Positions 52,581-61,075 of a stretch of 61,075 bases of DNA are shown here, in pieces. The stretch spans positions 1 through 61,075 of the forward strand of contig LFTB01000053.1 of NCBI GenBank assembly GCA_001512905.1, read 5' to 3'. The notes under the pieces were generated by a model, which worked only from the letters and a program-made list of their open reading frames with translations, ran no database searches and was not told the origin of the DNA. The position numbers and the translations under genes were made by a program. Each line of letters starts with the position of its first letter. Position 1 is the stretch's first letter. The DNA comes from Clostridia bacterium DTU084. GTDB taxonomy: Bacteria > Bacillota > DTU084.

Positions 52581-53567
52581 TCAGGCTGTGGGCAGGGGCA
52601 GATTGGGGACTGCGTTCAAATCCCAGCCGGATCTCTCCCCTTTCTCAAGGCGCCAGGCGCCAGCAGCTGCGATCATGGCTGCATTGTCTGTGCAGAGATC
52701 CAGCTTCGGCAGGCTTACATAAATGCCTTTTTCCTCTCCCCTCCGTGCCAGCTCGGAGCGCAGAAGGGAGTTGGCAGCAACCCCGCCAGAGAGGGCGACT
52801 TGTCCGATTTTCAATCCCTCAGCTGCAGAAAGGGTGCGCTCAACCAAAACATCGACCACAGCCCACTGGAAACTGGCTGCCAGATCTGCAATTCTATCCG
52901 TCTTGCGCAGGGTTTGGATGGTGGCTGTCTTCAGGCCCGAAAAGCTGAAATCCCAGGTTTCTTCCTGAGAGAGGCCCCTGGGCAGGGGGAAAGCTTCTCT
53001 GTCCCCTCTTTTGGCCATTTTCTCTATGGCCGGCCCTCCTGGGTAGCCCAGATCCATGGCTCTTGCGACTTTGTCGAAAGCTTCCCCTGCGGCATCGTCC
53101 CTTGTCCTCCCTAGAAGCTGGTAGCGGCCGGGAGCTTGAAAGAGGATGAGGTCAGTGTGGCCGCCTGAGACTGTAAGGCAGAGAAAAGGTGGTTCCAGCT
53201 TTGGATCTGAAAGAAGATTGGCAAAGAGGTGCCCTTCTGTGTGGTGGACCCCAACAAGGGGCAGCTGGTAGGCAAGAGCTAAAGACTTCGCTGCCGAGAT
53301 GCCCACAAGGAGGCTGCCCACAAGGCCAGGCCCCTGGGTGACTGCGATGCCGGTAAGTTCTTCTGGTGTAACCTTTGCTTGGGCGAAAGCCTCCTCCAGC
53401 ACAGGCAGCATCAGCTCCAGGTGCCTGCGGGATGCGATCTCAGGCACCACCCCGCCGAACCGCTCGTGGAGCTCAGTCTGCGAGGCAATAATGTTTGCTT
53501 TCACTTCTCTGCCGCAAACTACAGCAGCGCTTGTGTCATCGCAGGAAGTTTCAATTCCCAGAATCAA
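52581..53567 (-). CDS. tsaD: tRNA t6A37 threonylcarbamoyltransferase TsaD
   Basis: 328 aa ASKHA-fold protein. ILGIETSCDDTSAAVV start, VGVHHTEGHLFAN metal-binding His pair around residue 107, LTVSGGHTDLILF and LSGGVAANSLLR. With TsaB and TsaE it puts threonylcarbamoyl on A37 of ANN-decoding tRNAs. TTG start after GGAGTTAAAAG; overlaps rimI by 17 bp. Confidence 0.96.
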   Translation of the reverse strand: MILGIETSCDDTSAAVVCGREVKANIIASQTELHERFGGVVPEIASRRHLELMLPVLEEAFAQAKVTPEELTGIAVTQGPGLVGSLLVGISAAKSLALAYQLPLVGVHHTEGHLFANLLSDPKLEPPFLCLTVSGGHTDLILFQAPGRYQLLGRTRDDAAGEAFDKVARAMDLGYPGGPAIEKMAKRGDREAFPLPRGLSQEETWDFSFSGLKTATIQTLRKTDRIADLAASFQWAVVDVLVERTLSAAEGLKIGQVALSGGVAANSLLRSELARRGEEKGIYVSLPKLDLCTDNAAMIAAAGAWRLEKGERSGWDLNAVPNLPLPTA

Positions 53568-53991
53568 CTTTTAACTCCTTCCACATAATAAGTGCATCTT
53601 CCCCGTCTTTGTAGTAGCCGGGCCGCACCCCGCAAACCACAAAGCCGAATTTCTCGTACAGAGCTTTAGCTGCAGTGTTATTTGCCCGCAGCTCCAGCGT
53701 GAGAGGAAATCCTCCGGCCCATTTTTCAGCTTCAGCTAAAAGCCGCAGGCCAATTCCCTGCCTGCGGTATTCTTCCTTCACAGCAAGGTTCGTGATGTGG
53801 ACAGAATCGAACATCCGCCAAAGGCCTATGTAGCCCACAAGCTCACTGCCCATCGCAGCCACGAAAATCCTTTCTTGGCTGTTGGCTAACGTTGCCAGGA
53901 AACTCCCAAAAGACCAGGGATCAGAAAAAGTGCGCCGCTCCAAAGCCAAGACTTTTGGCAGATCAGACGGGAGCATCTGTCTAATTTTCAC
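53551..53991 (-). CDS. rimI: Ribosomal protein S18 N-alanine acetyltransferase RimI
   Basis: 146 aa GNAT fold. Acetyl-CoA site VKEEYRRQGIGLRLL around residue 72 and LELRANNTAAKALYEKFGF. RimI acetylates the S18 N-terminus in E. coli; in Gram-positives it is usually fused or adjacent to the tsa genes, as here. GTG start after GGAGGAAGTTTC. Confidence 0.92.
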   Translation of the reverse strand: MKIRQMLPSDLPKVLALERRTFSDPWSFGSFLATLANSQERIFVAAMGSELVGYIGLWRMFDSVHITNLAVKEEYRRQGIGLRLLAEAEKWAGGFPLTLELRANNTAAKALYEKFGFVVCGVRPGYYKDGEDALIMWKELKVDSGN

Positions 53992-54652
53992 GAAACTTCC
54001 TCCTGGGCTTGGCAGCGCTCTTGCGCACGTAAAGGGGCACTAGGGCCCTGGGGTCCTCGGTTTCTCCCCTCTCCAGCTTCCTTTGGGCAAGCTGGGCTAC
54101 AGCGCCTGCCTTCGGCAGAGCCAGGCCTCCTGTGACCACAATCCCGCTTTCCACCTCCAAAGGGGCGTCGCCGAACCAATATTTCGGGCCAGAGAAAGCT
54201 CGGGCTTTCTCCTCGAGGCTGGCAAGGGGAAGCGCCAGGTAATCAGTTTGCCTTTGGATTTCGCCTGTGCCGTCTGCAGTATAGAAGGCGCTGTAAAATT
54301 CTCCCCTGCGGCAGGAGAGAGCAGGACACAGCAGGCCTTGGGTGTAGCGCAGGTTCCAGGCCATGGCATCCAAAGTGGGGACGCCAACCAGCGGCACATC
54401 CAAGCTCCAGGCCATGGCTTTGGCTGTCATCACGCCGATGCGCAGGCCTGTGAAAGAGCCTGGACCTACGGAAACTGCAATGGCACCCAGATCCTTGGGC
54501 TTGATTTGAGCATCCTCGAGGATCTTCACTACAGCCGGCATCAGCCGTTCCGAATGGGTGCGCTGGATGTTGAGGGTGTATTCGCCGATTAAGCTTTGAG
54601 AGTACAATGCTACACTGCCTGTAGAGGTGGCTGTCTCCAGTGCCAGGATCAT
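53981..54652 (-). CDS. tsaB: tRNA t6A37 complex dimerisation protein TsaB
   Basis: 223 aa. ILALETATSTGSVAL, VSVGPGSFTGLRIGV around residue 60 and VPTLDAMAWN are family blocks. It has an ASKHA fold but no catalytic centre; it pairs with TsaD and recruits TsaE. ATG overlaps the tsaE stop (ATGA). Confidence 0.95.
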   Translation of the reverse strand: MILALETATSTGSVALYSQSLIGEYTLNIQRTHSERLMPAVVKILEDAQIKPKDLGAIAVSVGPGSFTGLRIGVMTAKAMAWSLDVPLVGVPTLDAMAWNLRYTQGLLCPALSCRRGEFYSAFYTADGTGEIQRQTDYLALPLASLEEKARAFSGPKYWFGDAPLEVESGIVVTGGLALPKAGAVAQLAQRKLERGETEDPRALVPLYVRKSAAKPRRKFREN

Positions 54653-55098
54653 GAAATCAACGCTCCTATTTTAGACCATCTTTCGCCGCCCCGAAAAGAG
54701 AGCTTTCGGGCTTCTGGAAGCTGGTGAATTGTTACCTCCAGTGCATCGTCGCCGATCAGCTCCCAGATGTTCTCAGGCCATTCTACCACAACCACCCCAC
54801 CCAGGTCAAAGTACTCTCCGAGCCCGCTGAGCTCTGCTTCCTCGCTGGAAGAGAGCCTGTAGGCATCTATATGATAGAGGGGAACAGGCCCGTGGTATTC
54901 TTTCACTAAAGTAAAAGTGGGGCTTGTTACCTCATCGGTTATGCCAAGACCCCGACTCAATCCCTTGGTGAAGACTGTCTTGCCAGCCCCAAGCTCCCCT
55001 GAGATGGCGATCACCTCGCCCCCTGAAAGGAGCCGGCCGATTTTTTCGCCGATCTGTTCTGTTTGTTCAGGACTGTGACTTATGAGTTCCCATTCCAT
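54649..55098 (-). CDS. tsaE: tRNA t6A37 complex ATPase TsaE
   Basis: 149 aa from the ATG at 55098 after GGAGGCCGCAGCAC. P-loop ISGELGAGKTVFTKG around residue 39, TSPTFTLVKEY, and HIDAYRL. Supplies ATP turnover that resets the TsaBD complex. Its ribosome site and first 32 bp lie inside the upstream glutamine amidotransferase gene. Confidence 0.95.
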   Translation of the reverse strand: MEWELISHSPEQTEQIGEKIGRLLSGGEVIAISGELGAGKTVFTKGLSRGLGITDEVTSPTFTLVKEYHGPVPLYHIDAYRLSSSEEAELSGLGEYFDLGGVVVVEWPENIWELIGDDALEVTIHQLPEARKLSFRGGERWSKIGALIS

Positions 55099-55777
55099 GT
55101 GCTGCGGCCTCCACAAAAGCTTGAAAAAGTTTGAACTGCCTCGGATCGGTTTTGTACATCAGCTCAGGATGCCACTGCACCCCAATGATCTTTTCTCCCT
55201 CTACAGCTTCGACGAAGCCGTCGGCGCTTCTTGCAACAGGCACAAGGCCCACCACTTCCTTTGCCCCTTGGTGGTGAAAGCTGTTAACCCGCAGTTTCGT
55301 GCCAAGGATGGATCCGAGGCGGCTGCCTACATCAACTTCGATCTGATGCCAGGGATGCTCAGGGGGACAGCTCTGCCTGTGGGCGAGCTTCGTACCTGCC
55401 TGCTGCAAGTCCTGATAGAGCTTCCCTCCCATAGCCACAACCAAAGCCTGCATTCCTCTGCAGATGCCTAAAATGGGAAGGGCTGCCCTCGAGGCAGCAC
55501 CAATAAGATCTTGTTCGGATTTGTCAAGCCGAGGGTCAACTTTGCCTAAGCCCCTCTGAGGCTCTTCGCCGTAGAGGGCGGGATCCAGATCAATGCCGCC
55601 GGGAAGCAGCAGCCCGTCAATTAAAGGAAGATAGGCATCAAAATCAGACAAAGGCGGGATGATCAGGGGAAGGCCCCCTGCAGCGTAAATCGCTTCAACG
55701 TAGGCGGAGTTGACAAAATACCGCTCCCGCTCCTCCCAGCTGCCGATACCAGCCAAAATTCCAATTCGCGGTCTCAT
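55067..55777 (-). CDS. Class I glutamine amidotransferase, PuuD/gamma-Glu-GABA hydrolase type
   Basis: 236 aa. LLLPGGIDLDPALYGEEP, the nucleophile elbow ILGICRGMQALVVAMGG around residue 98 (Cys), and GVQWHPEL with the catalytic His around 201. PuuD-type enzymes split gamma-glutamyl amides such as gamma-Glu-GABA. No polyamine genes nearby, so the substrate is open. It lies between the toxin gene and tsaE. Confidence 0.87.
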   Translation of the reverse strand: MRPRIGILAGIGSWEERERYFVNSAYVEAIYAAGGLPLIIPPLSDFDAYLPLIDGLLLPGGIDLDPALYGEEPQRGLGKVDPRLDKSEQDLIGAASRAALPILGICRGMQALVVAMGGKLYQDLQQAGTKLAHRQSCPPEHPWHQIEVDVGSRLGSILGTKLRVNSFHHQGAKEVVGLVPVARSADGFVEAVEGEKIIGVQWHPELMYKTDPRQFKLFQAFVEAAAHGMGTHKSQS

Positions 55778-55788
55778 TATCTTCTCCT

Positions 55789-56133
55789 TTAAAAATTTTT
55801 CAAGCCCAAACTGATTGCCAAAGCCTCGTCAACTTTAGCCATGACCTCAGGACTCAGATGGCCGATTCGTTCGCCGAGGCGTCTTTTATCGATGGTGCGC
55901 AGCTGTTCCAGCAGCACCACCGAATTTTTCGCTAACGAAAAATTGTTGGCTTTGATCTCAACGTGGGTGGGGAGCTTGGCCTTCTTCAGCCGGGAAGTGA
56001 TGGCTGCCACAATGGTGGTGGGACTGTACTGGTTGCCGATATCGTTCTGCAGCACCACCACAGGCCTGCGCCCGCCCTGTTCTGAGCCAACAACTGGATT
56101 GAGATCTGCGAAAAACAGATCTCCCCTCTTCAC
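55789..56133 (-). CDS. ndoA: EndoA/MazF-type mRNA interferase toxin
   Basis: 114 aa from the GTG at 56133, which gives [20 protein letters not shown], almost the family start; the track ORF adds 13 residues that overlap the antitoxin. Other blocks: [30 protein letters not shown] and [18 protein letters not shown]. It cuts mRNA at short sequences, typically UACAU in B. subtilis EndoA. The antitoxin stop lies one base before the start. Confidence 0.93.
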   Translation of the reverse strand: MKRGDLFFADLNPVVGSEQGGRRPVVVLQNDIGNQYSPTTIVAAITSRLKKAKLPTHVEIKANNFSLAKNSVVLLEQLRTIDKRRLGERIGHLSPEVMAKVDEALAISLGLKNF

Positions 56134-56134
56134 C

Positions 56135-56401
56135 TCAATATTTCCCTGCGATGTACTCTTCATATTCATCAAGCGTACAGGAGTCCTGTATCATTGCCTC
56201 CTCTGCAAGCTGACAGTTCAACTCACCCATCTCCTGATAACCTATGGCCAATCGTCTTCTTTGGGCACCCTTTCTCCATTCGCTGAGGCAGCTGGCAACA
56301 AGTTCCCTAAGCATTTCGCTTCTAGAGTTCCAGCCCCATTTTTTCGCAGCTTCCACCTCAGCGTAGACATCTTCCGGCAGGTAAATGGTAACCCTTCTCA
56401 A
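56135..56401 (-). CDS. ndoAI: EndoAI/MazE-type ribbon-helix-helix antitoxin
   Basis: 88 aa. [20 protein letters not shown]-like start forms the ribbon-helix-helix DNA-binding fold (the actual text is [10 protein letters not shown]), then [17 protein letters not shown] and an acidic tail [13 protein letters not shown] that should block the toxin. TTG start after GGGGGTAGG. In most Bacillota alr precedes this pair; here a ROK kinase gene does. Confidence 0.9.
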   Translation of the reverse strand: MRRVTIYLPEDVYAEVEAAKKWGWNSRSEMLRELVASCLSEWRKGAQRRRLAIGYQEMGELNCQLAEEAMIQDSCTLDEYEEYIAGKY

Positions 56402-56416
56402 CTTGGCCTACCCCCT

Positions 56417-57376
56417 TCAGTTTTGTGCTACGACGAGCATCGCAGCGCCCAGTACCCCAACGTCAGCTCCCAGTTCAGCCTTGACTATCGGCACATCGCC
56501 CAAAGGAGAGGTGCCTAAGTTCTCCTTAACTACTCTGCGCACAGGGTCGAAGAGCAAATCGTCCAGGTTGGAAACCCCGCCGCCGATAACCACCATTTCC
56601 GGATCCAGGACGTTGAGGAGGCTGACGATCCCCAAGCCCAGGTAAGTGAAAGCGTCCTCAAGAAGTTTGGTGGAAAAGGGATCTCCGTTTCTTGCTGCTT
56701 CGCCAACCAATTTGGCATTGGGCTCGCCATCTCCGGCCAACTTGGCCAGAAGAGGGCTCTCGCCCCGGGCTATGCCTGCCTTGGCCTCTCTGGCAATGGC
56801 TGTGCCTGAGGCTATGGCTTCCAAACACCCTCTTGATCCGCAGCCGCAAAGAGGTCCATCCCGCTTAACGATAATATGCCCCACTTCGCCAGCAATATCA
56901 TGGCTGCCAGTGTGGATCTTCCCGTCGATAATGATGCCGCCGCCGATGCCTGTGCTCACTGTCAGGTAAAGGAGGCTGCCCACGTTTTTGCCTGCACCAA
57001 GCCACTTTTCGCCGAGGCCAGCCAGATTTGCGTCATTGCCCACATAAATCGGCACCTGAAACCTTTGGCGAAATAGATCCCCCAAAGGCACGTTTTTCCA
57101 GCCGAGGTTGGGAGCGCTGTGGACAATGCCTGTTTTTGAGTCCAACGGCCCCGGAGAGCCGATCCCGATCCCTGCAATTTCATTAAGCTCTATGCCAGCC
57201 TCAAGGAGGACGTCTTCAACGGTTTTGTACATCCTCTCTAAAACTTTCTCCACACCTTCCTGGGCTTCTGTAAGGCAGCTGGTGCGGGCCAGCACTCTTC
57301 CTTCGCTGTCAATCAAGGCAGTGGCTATCTTGGTGCCGCCTAGATCTACTCCAATTCCATACTTTTGTGTGTTCAC
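56417..57376 (-). CDS. ROK family sugar kinase (glucokinase type)
   Basis: 319 aa. ATP site GIGVDLGGTKIATALID, GIGSPGPLDSKTG, VGNDANLAGLGEKWLGAG with the catalytic Asp, and the ROK zinc motif CGCGSRGCLEAIASG around residue 180. Likely phosphorylates glucose at C6; other hexoses or N-acetyl sugars cannot be excluded. Start ATG after GGGGGAGG. Next to the pgi/pmi gene, consistent with hexose entry. Confidence 0.9.
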   Translation of the reverse strand: MNTQKYGIGVDLGGTKIATALIDSEGRVLARTSCLTEAQEGVEKVLERMYKTVEDVLLEAGIELNEIAGIGIGSPGPLDSKTGIVHSAPNLGWKNVPLGDLFRQRFQVPIYVGNDANLAGLGEKWLGAGKNVGSLLYLTVSTGIGGGIIIDGKIHTGSHDIAGEVGHIIVKRDGPLCGCGSRGCLEAIASGTAIAREAKAGIARGESPLLAKLAGDGEPNAKLVGEAARNGDPFSTKLLEDAFTYLGLGIVSLLNVLDPEMVVIGGGVSNLDDLLFDPVRRVVKENLGTSPLGDVPIVKAELGADVGVLGAAMLVVAQN

Positions 57377-57395
57377 GATTTCTCCTCCCCCTCTT

Positions 57396-58457
57396 TTACC
57401 TGACCTTGCTGAGTTCCCCTTTCAGCCGGTCAATGACCTTCACAGGCATGGGATCCACCTGGTTGAGCATGGCGAGATAATAGCTGAGGTAATCTCCCAG
57501 GTGAATCAGTGAAAACATCCTCTCCATAATGGAATCTCCCTCTGCCCACAGATCGATGATCTCTGCAACTTGCGGCCGGATGATCTCCTCTGTCACTTCG
57601 ATTCGCGTCCGCATCCTGTCTGTTTCCTCTTTTTCGTCCCTGAGGACGAAAAGCTCTATCTGCTTGGTCAGGCCGGGATTTTCCCAGCCAACAAGCTCGT
57701 TGTGATTGAGTTCTGGAAACACATTATAGAAAGCAGCGTGTTTGGCGTTTTCGTTGATCTGGCCTTTTATCCTGGAAGCCACAACGGATCTGTAGCCTGC
57801 CACACCGTAAAACAAGGGGATACGGCCGTATACTTTCCGGGCCAGCTGTTTTGCCAGATTCTCCTCCTGAGGCACTCCTCTGCCGTAGCGGGTGCGGAGC
57901 TTTTTCAAGAGCTCAATTGTAGCTGCAAGTTCCTGGCTCTTATCTGCGCACAGCCCCAGCCGACAGGCGATAATCAAAAGCGGGACAAAGCTGTAGCCGA
58001 TAGCTGCCCTGGGAGAAATGCCTCCTGGGATGGTAATCAGCCCCACTCCGTCTGCTTCTGCCCAGCTGGCAAGGGTGCCTCCTGTGGCGATGGCAAGAAG
58101 CTGTGCGCCCCTTCTTTTGGCTTCCTGATAGGCTGTCAGGGTTTCTTCCGTGTTGCCAGAGTAGCTGGAAGCAATCACGAGAGTTTCGGGACCCACAAAG
58201 GCAGGCAGCTCATAGTCCCGGTTCACAAAAAAAGGAACCTTGGCCTCACCCTCCATCAAGATCCGCACCAGATCCCCGCCTATAGCAGAGCCGCCCATGC
58301 CCAAAATCACCACTTGGCTGATCTCCCCCATAGCGGGCAGGGCAAAATCTTCTGCGAGCTTGCGCCCTTCTTCGCACTGCTCGGCCAGGTTGTCGATCCA
58401 ATCCCCCATTCCGCTGGGATCGAGCCTGGTGTATTCCTCTAAATGATCCAGATTCAT
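57396..58457 (-). CDS. Bifunctional phosphoglucose/phosphomannose isomerase
   Basis: 353 aa from the ATG at 58457, following AGGAGG. Two SIS domains: VILGMGGSAIGGDL around residue 52 and IASSYSGNTEETL around 94, then IPLFYGVAGYR and FPELNHNELVGWENP with the catalytic His/Glu. Members interconvert glucose-6-P or mannose-6-P with fructose-6-P. Between two ROK kinase genes. Confidence 0.92.
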   Translation of the reverse strand: MNLDHLEEYTRLDPSGMGDWIDNLAEQCEEGRKLAEDFALPAMGEISQVVILGMGGSAIGGDLVRILMEGEAKVPFFVNRDYELPAFVGPETLVIASSYSGNTEETLTAYQEAKRRGAQLLAIATGGTLASWAEADGVGLITIPGGISPRAAIGYSFVPLLIIACRLGLCADKSQELAATIELLKKLRTRYGRGVPQEENLAKQLARKVYGRIPLFYGVAGYRSVVASRIKGQINENAKHAAFYNVFPELNHNELVGWENPGLTKQIELFVLRDEKEETDRMRTRIEVTEEIIRPQVAEIIDLWAEGDSIMERMFSLIHLGDYLSYYLAMLNQVDPMPVKVIDRLKGELSKVR

Positions 58458-58507
58458 AGCCTCAACTCCTCCTACCGCTTCTATGTTAAATTTTGCTCCA
58501 TCTCGTT

Positions 58508-59479
58508 TCAATCTATCCGTTTTCTTGTTGGCAGCAGCATGGCAGCGCCGATGAGGCCTGCATCTTCGCCTAACTGGGCTGCTACCACTTTCACCAGAGC
58601 TGCTTGTTTGATCATTGCCCGTTTTTTGATTTCGTCTCTGATTCTGCCGATGAGCATTTCTCCTGCCTGGGCTACACCGCCGCCGACCACCAAAAGCTCG
58701 GGATTGATAATATTGACCACCCCAGCCATGGCAATGCCGATGTATTTGCCAGTATCGTCCATTATTTCCTGAGCCAAGGGATCGCCTGCCACAGCTGCCT
58801 CGTAAATGATTCTGGGGTTGATTTTCTCCATCTCCCCGGCCATCTCTAAAATGCGGCTTTCTCTGCCGGCACCGATGGCTTCCTTCGCCCTGCGGGTTAT
58901 ACCAGGTGCACCGCAGAACGCCTCTACACAGCCGTAATTGCCGCAGCTGCAGAGGGGACCATCTTCTGCAATGGTGACATGCCCCACCTCGCCGCCGCAG
59001 CTGCCCGCACCGTAGAACATCTCCCCATCTATGAAAATGCCGGAGCCGATCCCTGTTCCCAAAGTGATGAGGATCATGTTATCCACCCCGCGGCCGGCTC
59101 CGAACAGCTTCTCGCCCAAGGCATGGCAGCGGACGTCGTTGTCCATTTCTGCAGGCAGGCCGAAGTGTTCCTCGATCCGCGCAGGAACCTTTATATCCTG
59201 CCACCTGGGATCCAAATTAGGCGCAGAAAAGGAAATGCCGCCCAAGCTGTCCTGCAGACCTGGGATGCCAAGGCCTATTCCTTTCGGCTCAAGGGCCTGG
59301 TTTTCTGCCTCCTCAAGTTCTTCGGAAATCGCATCGATAATTCTTTTTAAGATATTGGCAACGCCAGTGCCAGCGCAAGTTGGTCTTTTCCCGCGGTGGA
59401 GCACATTGCCGTTTAAATCAACAAGGCCGGTAGCGATATTAGTGCCTCCAACATCCACAGCTACAATGCACTCTCTCAA
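58508..59479 (-). CDS. ROK family sugar kinase, second copy
   Basis: 323 aa. AVDVGGTNIATGLVD, GLGIPGLQDS, MDNDVRCHALGEKLFGAG with the catalytic Asp, and the zinc motif CSCGNYGCVEAFCGAP. Same family as the 56417 kinase but clearly diverged, so probably a different sugar. TTG start after GGAGGAGCTGCG. First of the kinase/isomerase group. Confidence 0.9.
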   Translation of the reverse strand: MRECIVAVDVGGTNIATGLVDLNGNVLHRGKRPTCAGTGVANILKRIIDAISEELEEAENQALEPKGIGLGIPGLQDSLGGISFSAPNLDPRWQDIKVPARIEEHFGLPAEMDNDVRCHALGEKLFGAGRGVDNMILITLGTGIGSGIFIDGEMFYGAGSCGGEVGHVTIAEDGPLCSCGNYGCVEAFCGAPGITRRAKEAIGAGRESRILEMAGEMEKINPRIIYEAAVAGDPLAQEIMDDTGKYIGIAMAGVVNIINPELLVVGGGVAQAGEMLIGRIRDEIKKRAMIKQAALVKVVAAQLGEDAGLIGAAMLLPTRKRID

Positions 59480-59585
59480 CGCAGCTCCTCCTCATAACTC
59501 TCTCGTAGATTATTTCACCGCCCAGAGGAAAAATCCTTCTTTCTCCAGCTTTGCAAACTGATTCCGAAACAGGAAATTTTTGGGC

Positions 59586-59612
59586 AAAAAAAAGGGGGAG
59601 CTGCTGCTCCCC
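59586..59612 (-). terminator. Terminator after the ABC ATPase gene
   Basis: GGGGAGC AGCA GCTCCCC perfect 7-bp stem followed by a run of eight T on the minus strand, 15 bp after the stop. Confidence 0.95.
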
Positions 59613-59626
59613 GAAAGTCGTGCGAG

Positions 59627-60736
59627 TTATGAAATAGCCTTTTCTGTCTTCGGATCGAAAACGTGCATCATGTCCATGTTGAAGTGGAACTCGTGTTTTG
59701 TGTCTGGTTTGGCCGTGCTGTAAGGATCTACCCTAGCAGTGAGCAGTGTGCCGCCCAGAGAGAGGTAGCAGTAAAGTTCAGCGCCCATTGGCTCTGTCAC
59801 CTCTACCATGGCGTTTACACAGGCATCTGGATCTGCATTGGGCACAACGTCACGGTCTTCAATATCTTCAGGCCTGATTCCCATGATGATTTCTTTGTCC
59901 AGATAAGCATTGAGATTGCGGTAGCTGGCTGCCTTCTGGGGTGGTACCTTCAGCTTGAAGTCTTCCCCTACAACATAGAGATCGTCTTCTTCTTTCACCA
60001 GTTTGGCATTTAGGAAGTTCATGGCCGGGCTGCCGATGAAGCCTGCCACGAAAACATTGCAGGGGTTGCGATAGATGTCCATAGGAGCGCCCACTTGCTG
60101 AATTATGCCGTCTTTCATCACCACAATCCGATCGCCCATGGTCATGGCCTCGGTTTGGTCGTGGGTAACGTAAATGATTGTGGTCTGCAGCCTGTTGTGA
60201 AGCTTGCTGAGCTCAGAGCGCATCTGCACCCTGAGTTTGGCATCCAGGTTAGAGAGGGGCTCATCCATGAGGAAGACCTTGGGCTCCCGCACAATGGCTC
60301 TTCCCAAAGCAACCCGCTGTCTCTGTCCGCCGGAGAGAGCTTTGGGCTTGCGATCCAAAAGGTTCTCAATGCTCAGGATCCGCGCTGCCTCTTTCACCCT
60401 CCGGTCAATCTCAGCCTTGGGGAACTTCCGCAATTTCAAGCCGAAGGCCATGTTGTTGTAAACGTCCATATGGGGATAGAGGGCATAGTTTTGAAACACC
60501 ATGGCGATATCCCGATCTTTGGGCGGAACATCGTTGACTAAAACGTCGTCAATGTAGATATTGCCCTCTGTAATTTCTTCCAGGCCAGCAACCATCCTCA
60601 AGGTGGTTGATTTCCCGCAACCGCTAGGGCCAACGAGAACAACAAATTCCTTGTCCCTGATCTCTAACGTCGCATCGTTTACAGCCAGCACGTTTCCGAA
60701 GCGTTTGCTTACATGTTCCAAAACAACTCGCGCCAT
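59627..60736 (-). CDS. Sugar ABC transporter ATPase (MsmX/UgpC type)
   Basis: 369 aa. Walker [15 protein letters not shown] around residue 35, [14 protein letters not shown]-loop, [14 protein letters not shown] signature, and [15 protein letters not shown] Walker B. The C-terminal TOBE/OB domain from about 240 includes [11 protein letters not shown]. Such ATPases serve several sugar importers at once; no permease gene is in the window. ATG after GGGAGGAGGTAG. Single-gene unit with its own terminator. Confidence 0.93.
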   Translation of the reverse strand: MARVVLEHVSKRFGNVLAVNDATLEIRDKEFVVLVGPSGCGKSTTLRMVAGLEEITEGNIYIDDVLVNDVPPKDRDIAMVFQNYALYPHMDVYNNMAFGLKLRKFPKAEIDRRVKEAARILSIENLLDRKPKALSGGQRQRVALGRAIVREPKVFLMDEPLSNLDAKLRVQMRSELSKLHNRLQTTIIYVTHDQTEAMTMGDRIVVMKDGIIQQVGAPMDIYRNPCNVFVAGFIGSPAMNFLNAKLVKEEDDLYVVGEDFKLKVPPQKAASYRNLNAYLDKEIIMGIRPEDIEDRDVVPNADPDACVNAMVEVTEPMGAELYCYLSLGGTLLTARVDPYSTAKPDTKHEFHFNMDMMHVFDPKTEKAIS

Positions 60737-60998
60737 ATTTCTACCTCCTCCCTGAATTCGAATTTAGCTCCAGCTTAGCTCCGTTTTTTCTCGCGGAGTC
60801 TTTATCTCAATTTTTTAATAAATCTGACAGCACCTCCTCTTTTTCCCCTATTTATGGGAGCTGCAAAAAGAATCGGCTTAGCCGTTATGCTCCTCTTTGT
60901 TCTTTAATAATAATATTCAACATTTAAGCCCAATATCCTCTTTTTTTCTTTAAGTACATATTTAGATGAATTATCAGACTTTTGGAAGGCTGCGCCAA
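60737..60998 (-). other. A/T-rich gap upstream of the ABC ATPase gene
   Basis: 262 bp without a gene. Holds a 10-bp palindrome AATTCGAATT at 60756-60765 and two copies of GGAGCTAA before the ATPase gene, and a short CGGC/GCCG hairpin with TTCTTTTT near 60877. No convincing promoter or riboswitch was found. Confidence 0.4.
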
Positions 60999-61075
60999 CT
61001 ATCTGAAATCAGCCGGCAACGGCGCAACCTCCACAGGCATTCCGCCCTGGCTTATGGACTTGGCAGCAGCCACTC
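60999..61075 (-). CDS. Gfo/Idh/MocA family oxidoreductase, C-terminal end (partial)
   Basis: The last 24 codons of a gene running off the window: AAAKSISQGGMPVEVAPL then PADFR and a TAG. The SxxxG-x-PV pattern is the usual end of Gfo/Idh/MocA dehydrogenases. Assignment rests on this short tail only. Confidence 0.5.
   Translation of the reverse strand, partial: VAAAKSISQGGMPVEVAPLPADFR

Noticed and set aside
60756-60765. AATTCGAATT palindrome before the ABC ATPase gene as a LacI operator
   Set aside because: Only 10 bp, A/T rich and without a matching second site; too easily a chance palindrome to list as an operator.

Overview
The window looks like chromosome of an anaerobic, motile, Gram-positive-type bacterium (Bacillota, clostridial or limnochordial lineage; inferred from gene content only). 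Supporting signs are an Rnf complex in the order CDGEAB, the block radC-mreBCD-PBP2-minCDE-rodA, the flagellar-competence order comF-yvyF-flgM-flgN-flgK, the yqhH/yqhG pair, an EndoA-type mazEF pair, strong purine-rich ribosome sites, and many GTG and TTG starts. Nearly everything is on the minus strand. I see no CRISPR array, rRNA, intact insertion sequence or prophage.

Layout by coordinate. 45-3342: a GH36-like glycosidase, an M55 D-aminopeptidase and an alpha/beta hydrolase. 3493-6005: metQ, metI, metN. 6138-7439: an AraM-type sn-glycerol-1-phosphate dehydrogenase. 7486-8253: a decayed two-gene unit absent from the ORF track. 8291-10292: a TPR protein and a PHP phosphoesterase. 10483-17634: an accessory metabolic locus with two amidohydrolases, a second M55 peptidase, two DegT-type aminotransferases, a TIM-barrel isomerase and a LacI regulator preceded by a perfect 16-bp palindromic operator. 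17713-26753: rod-shape, division and septum placement (rodA, minE, minD, minC, PBP2, mreD, mreC, mreB, radC, maf, DUF4321). 26753-32654: apbE and rnfBAEGDC. 32865-36957 (plus strand): a membrane-tethered solute-binding-like protein coupled to a SNF2 ATPase (YqhH), then YqhG, with an antisense DUF1540 gene between. 36930-39245: a HisJ-type PHP enzyme, rpe and rsgA. 39474-44454: two operons of TIM-barrel isomerases and Gfo/Idh/MocA dehydrogenases, one led by a sigma-A promoter with an exact cre-type operator on its start site. 44553-48113: smc. 48578-51955: flgK, flgN, flgM, yvyF, comF. 52110-52519: a small cysteine-containing protein and genes for tRNA-His and tRNA-Arg. 52581-56401: t6A genes tsaD, tsaB and tsaE with rimI, a class I amidotransferase and the EndoA toxin-antitoxin pair. 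56417-60736: two ROK kinases, a bifunctional phosphoglucose/phosphomannose isomerase and an MsmX/UgpC-type sugar ABC ATPase. 60999-61075: the end of a third Gfo/Idh/MocA gene.

Together the genes suggest a saccharolytic anaerobe. Rnf couples ferredoxin oxidation to an ion gradient, and ApbE flavinylates its RnfD and RnfG subunits. Sugars enter through ABC importers energised by a shared ATPase and are phosphorylated by ROK kinases. Several duplicated oxidoreductase/isomerase/aminotransferase sets process unusual sugars, polyols or amino sugars. The least explained parts are the 10.5-17.6 kb locus, the solute-binding-like/YqhH/YqhG group, and the two stretches of genic decay (7.5-8.25 kb and 48.2-48.58 kb).
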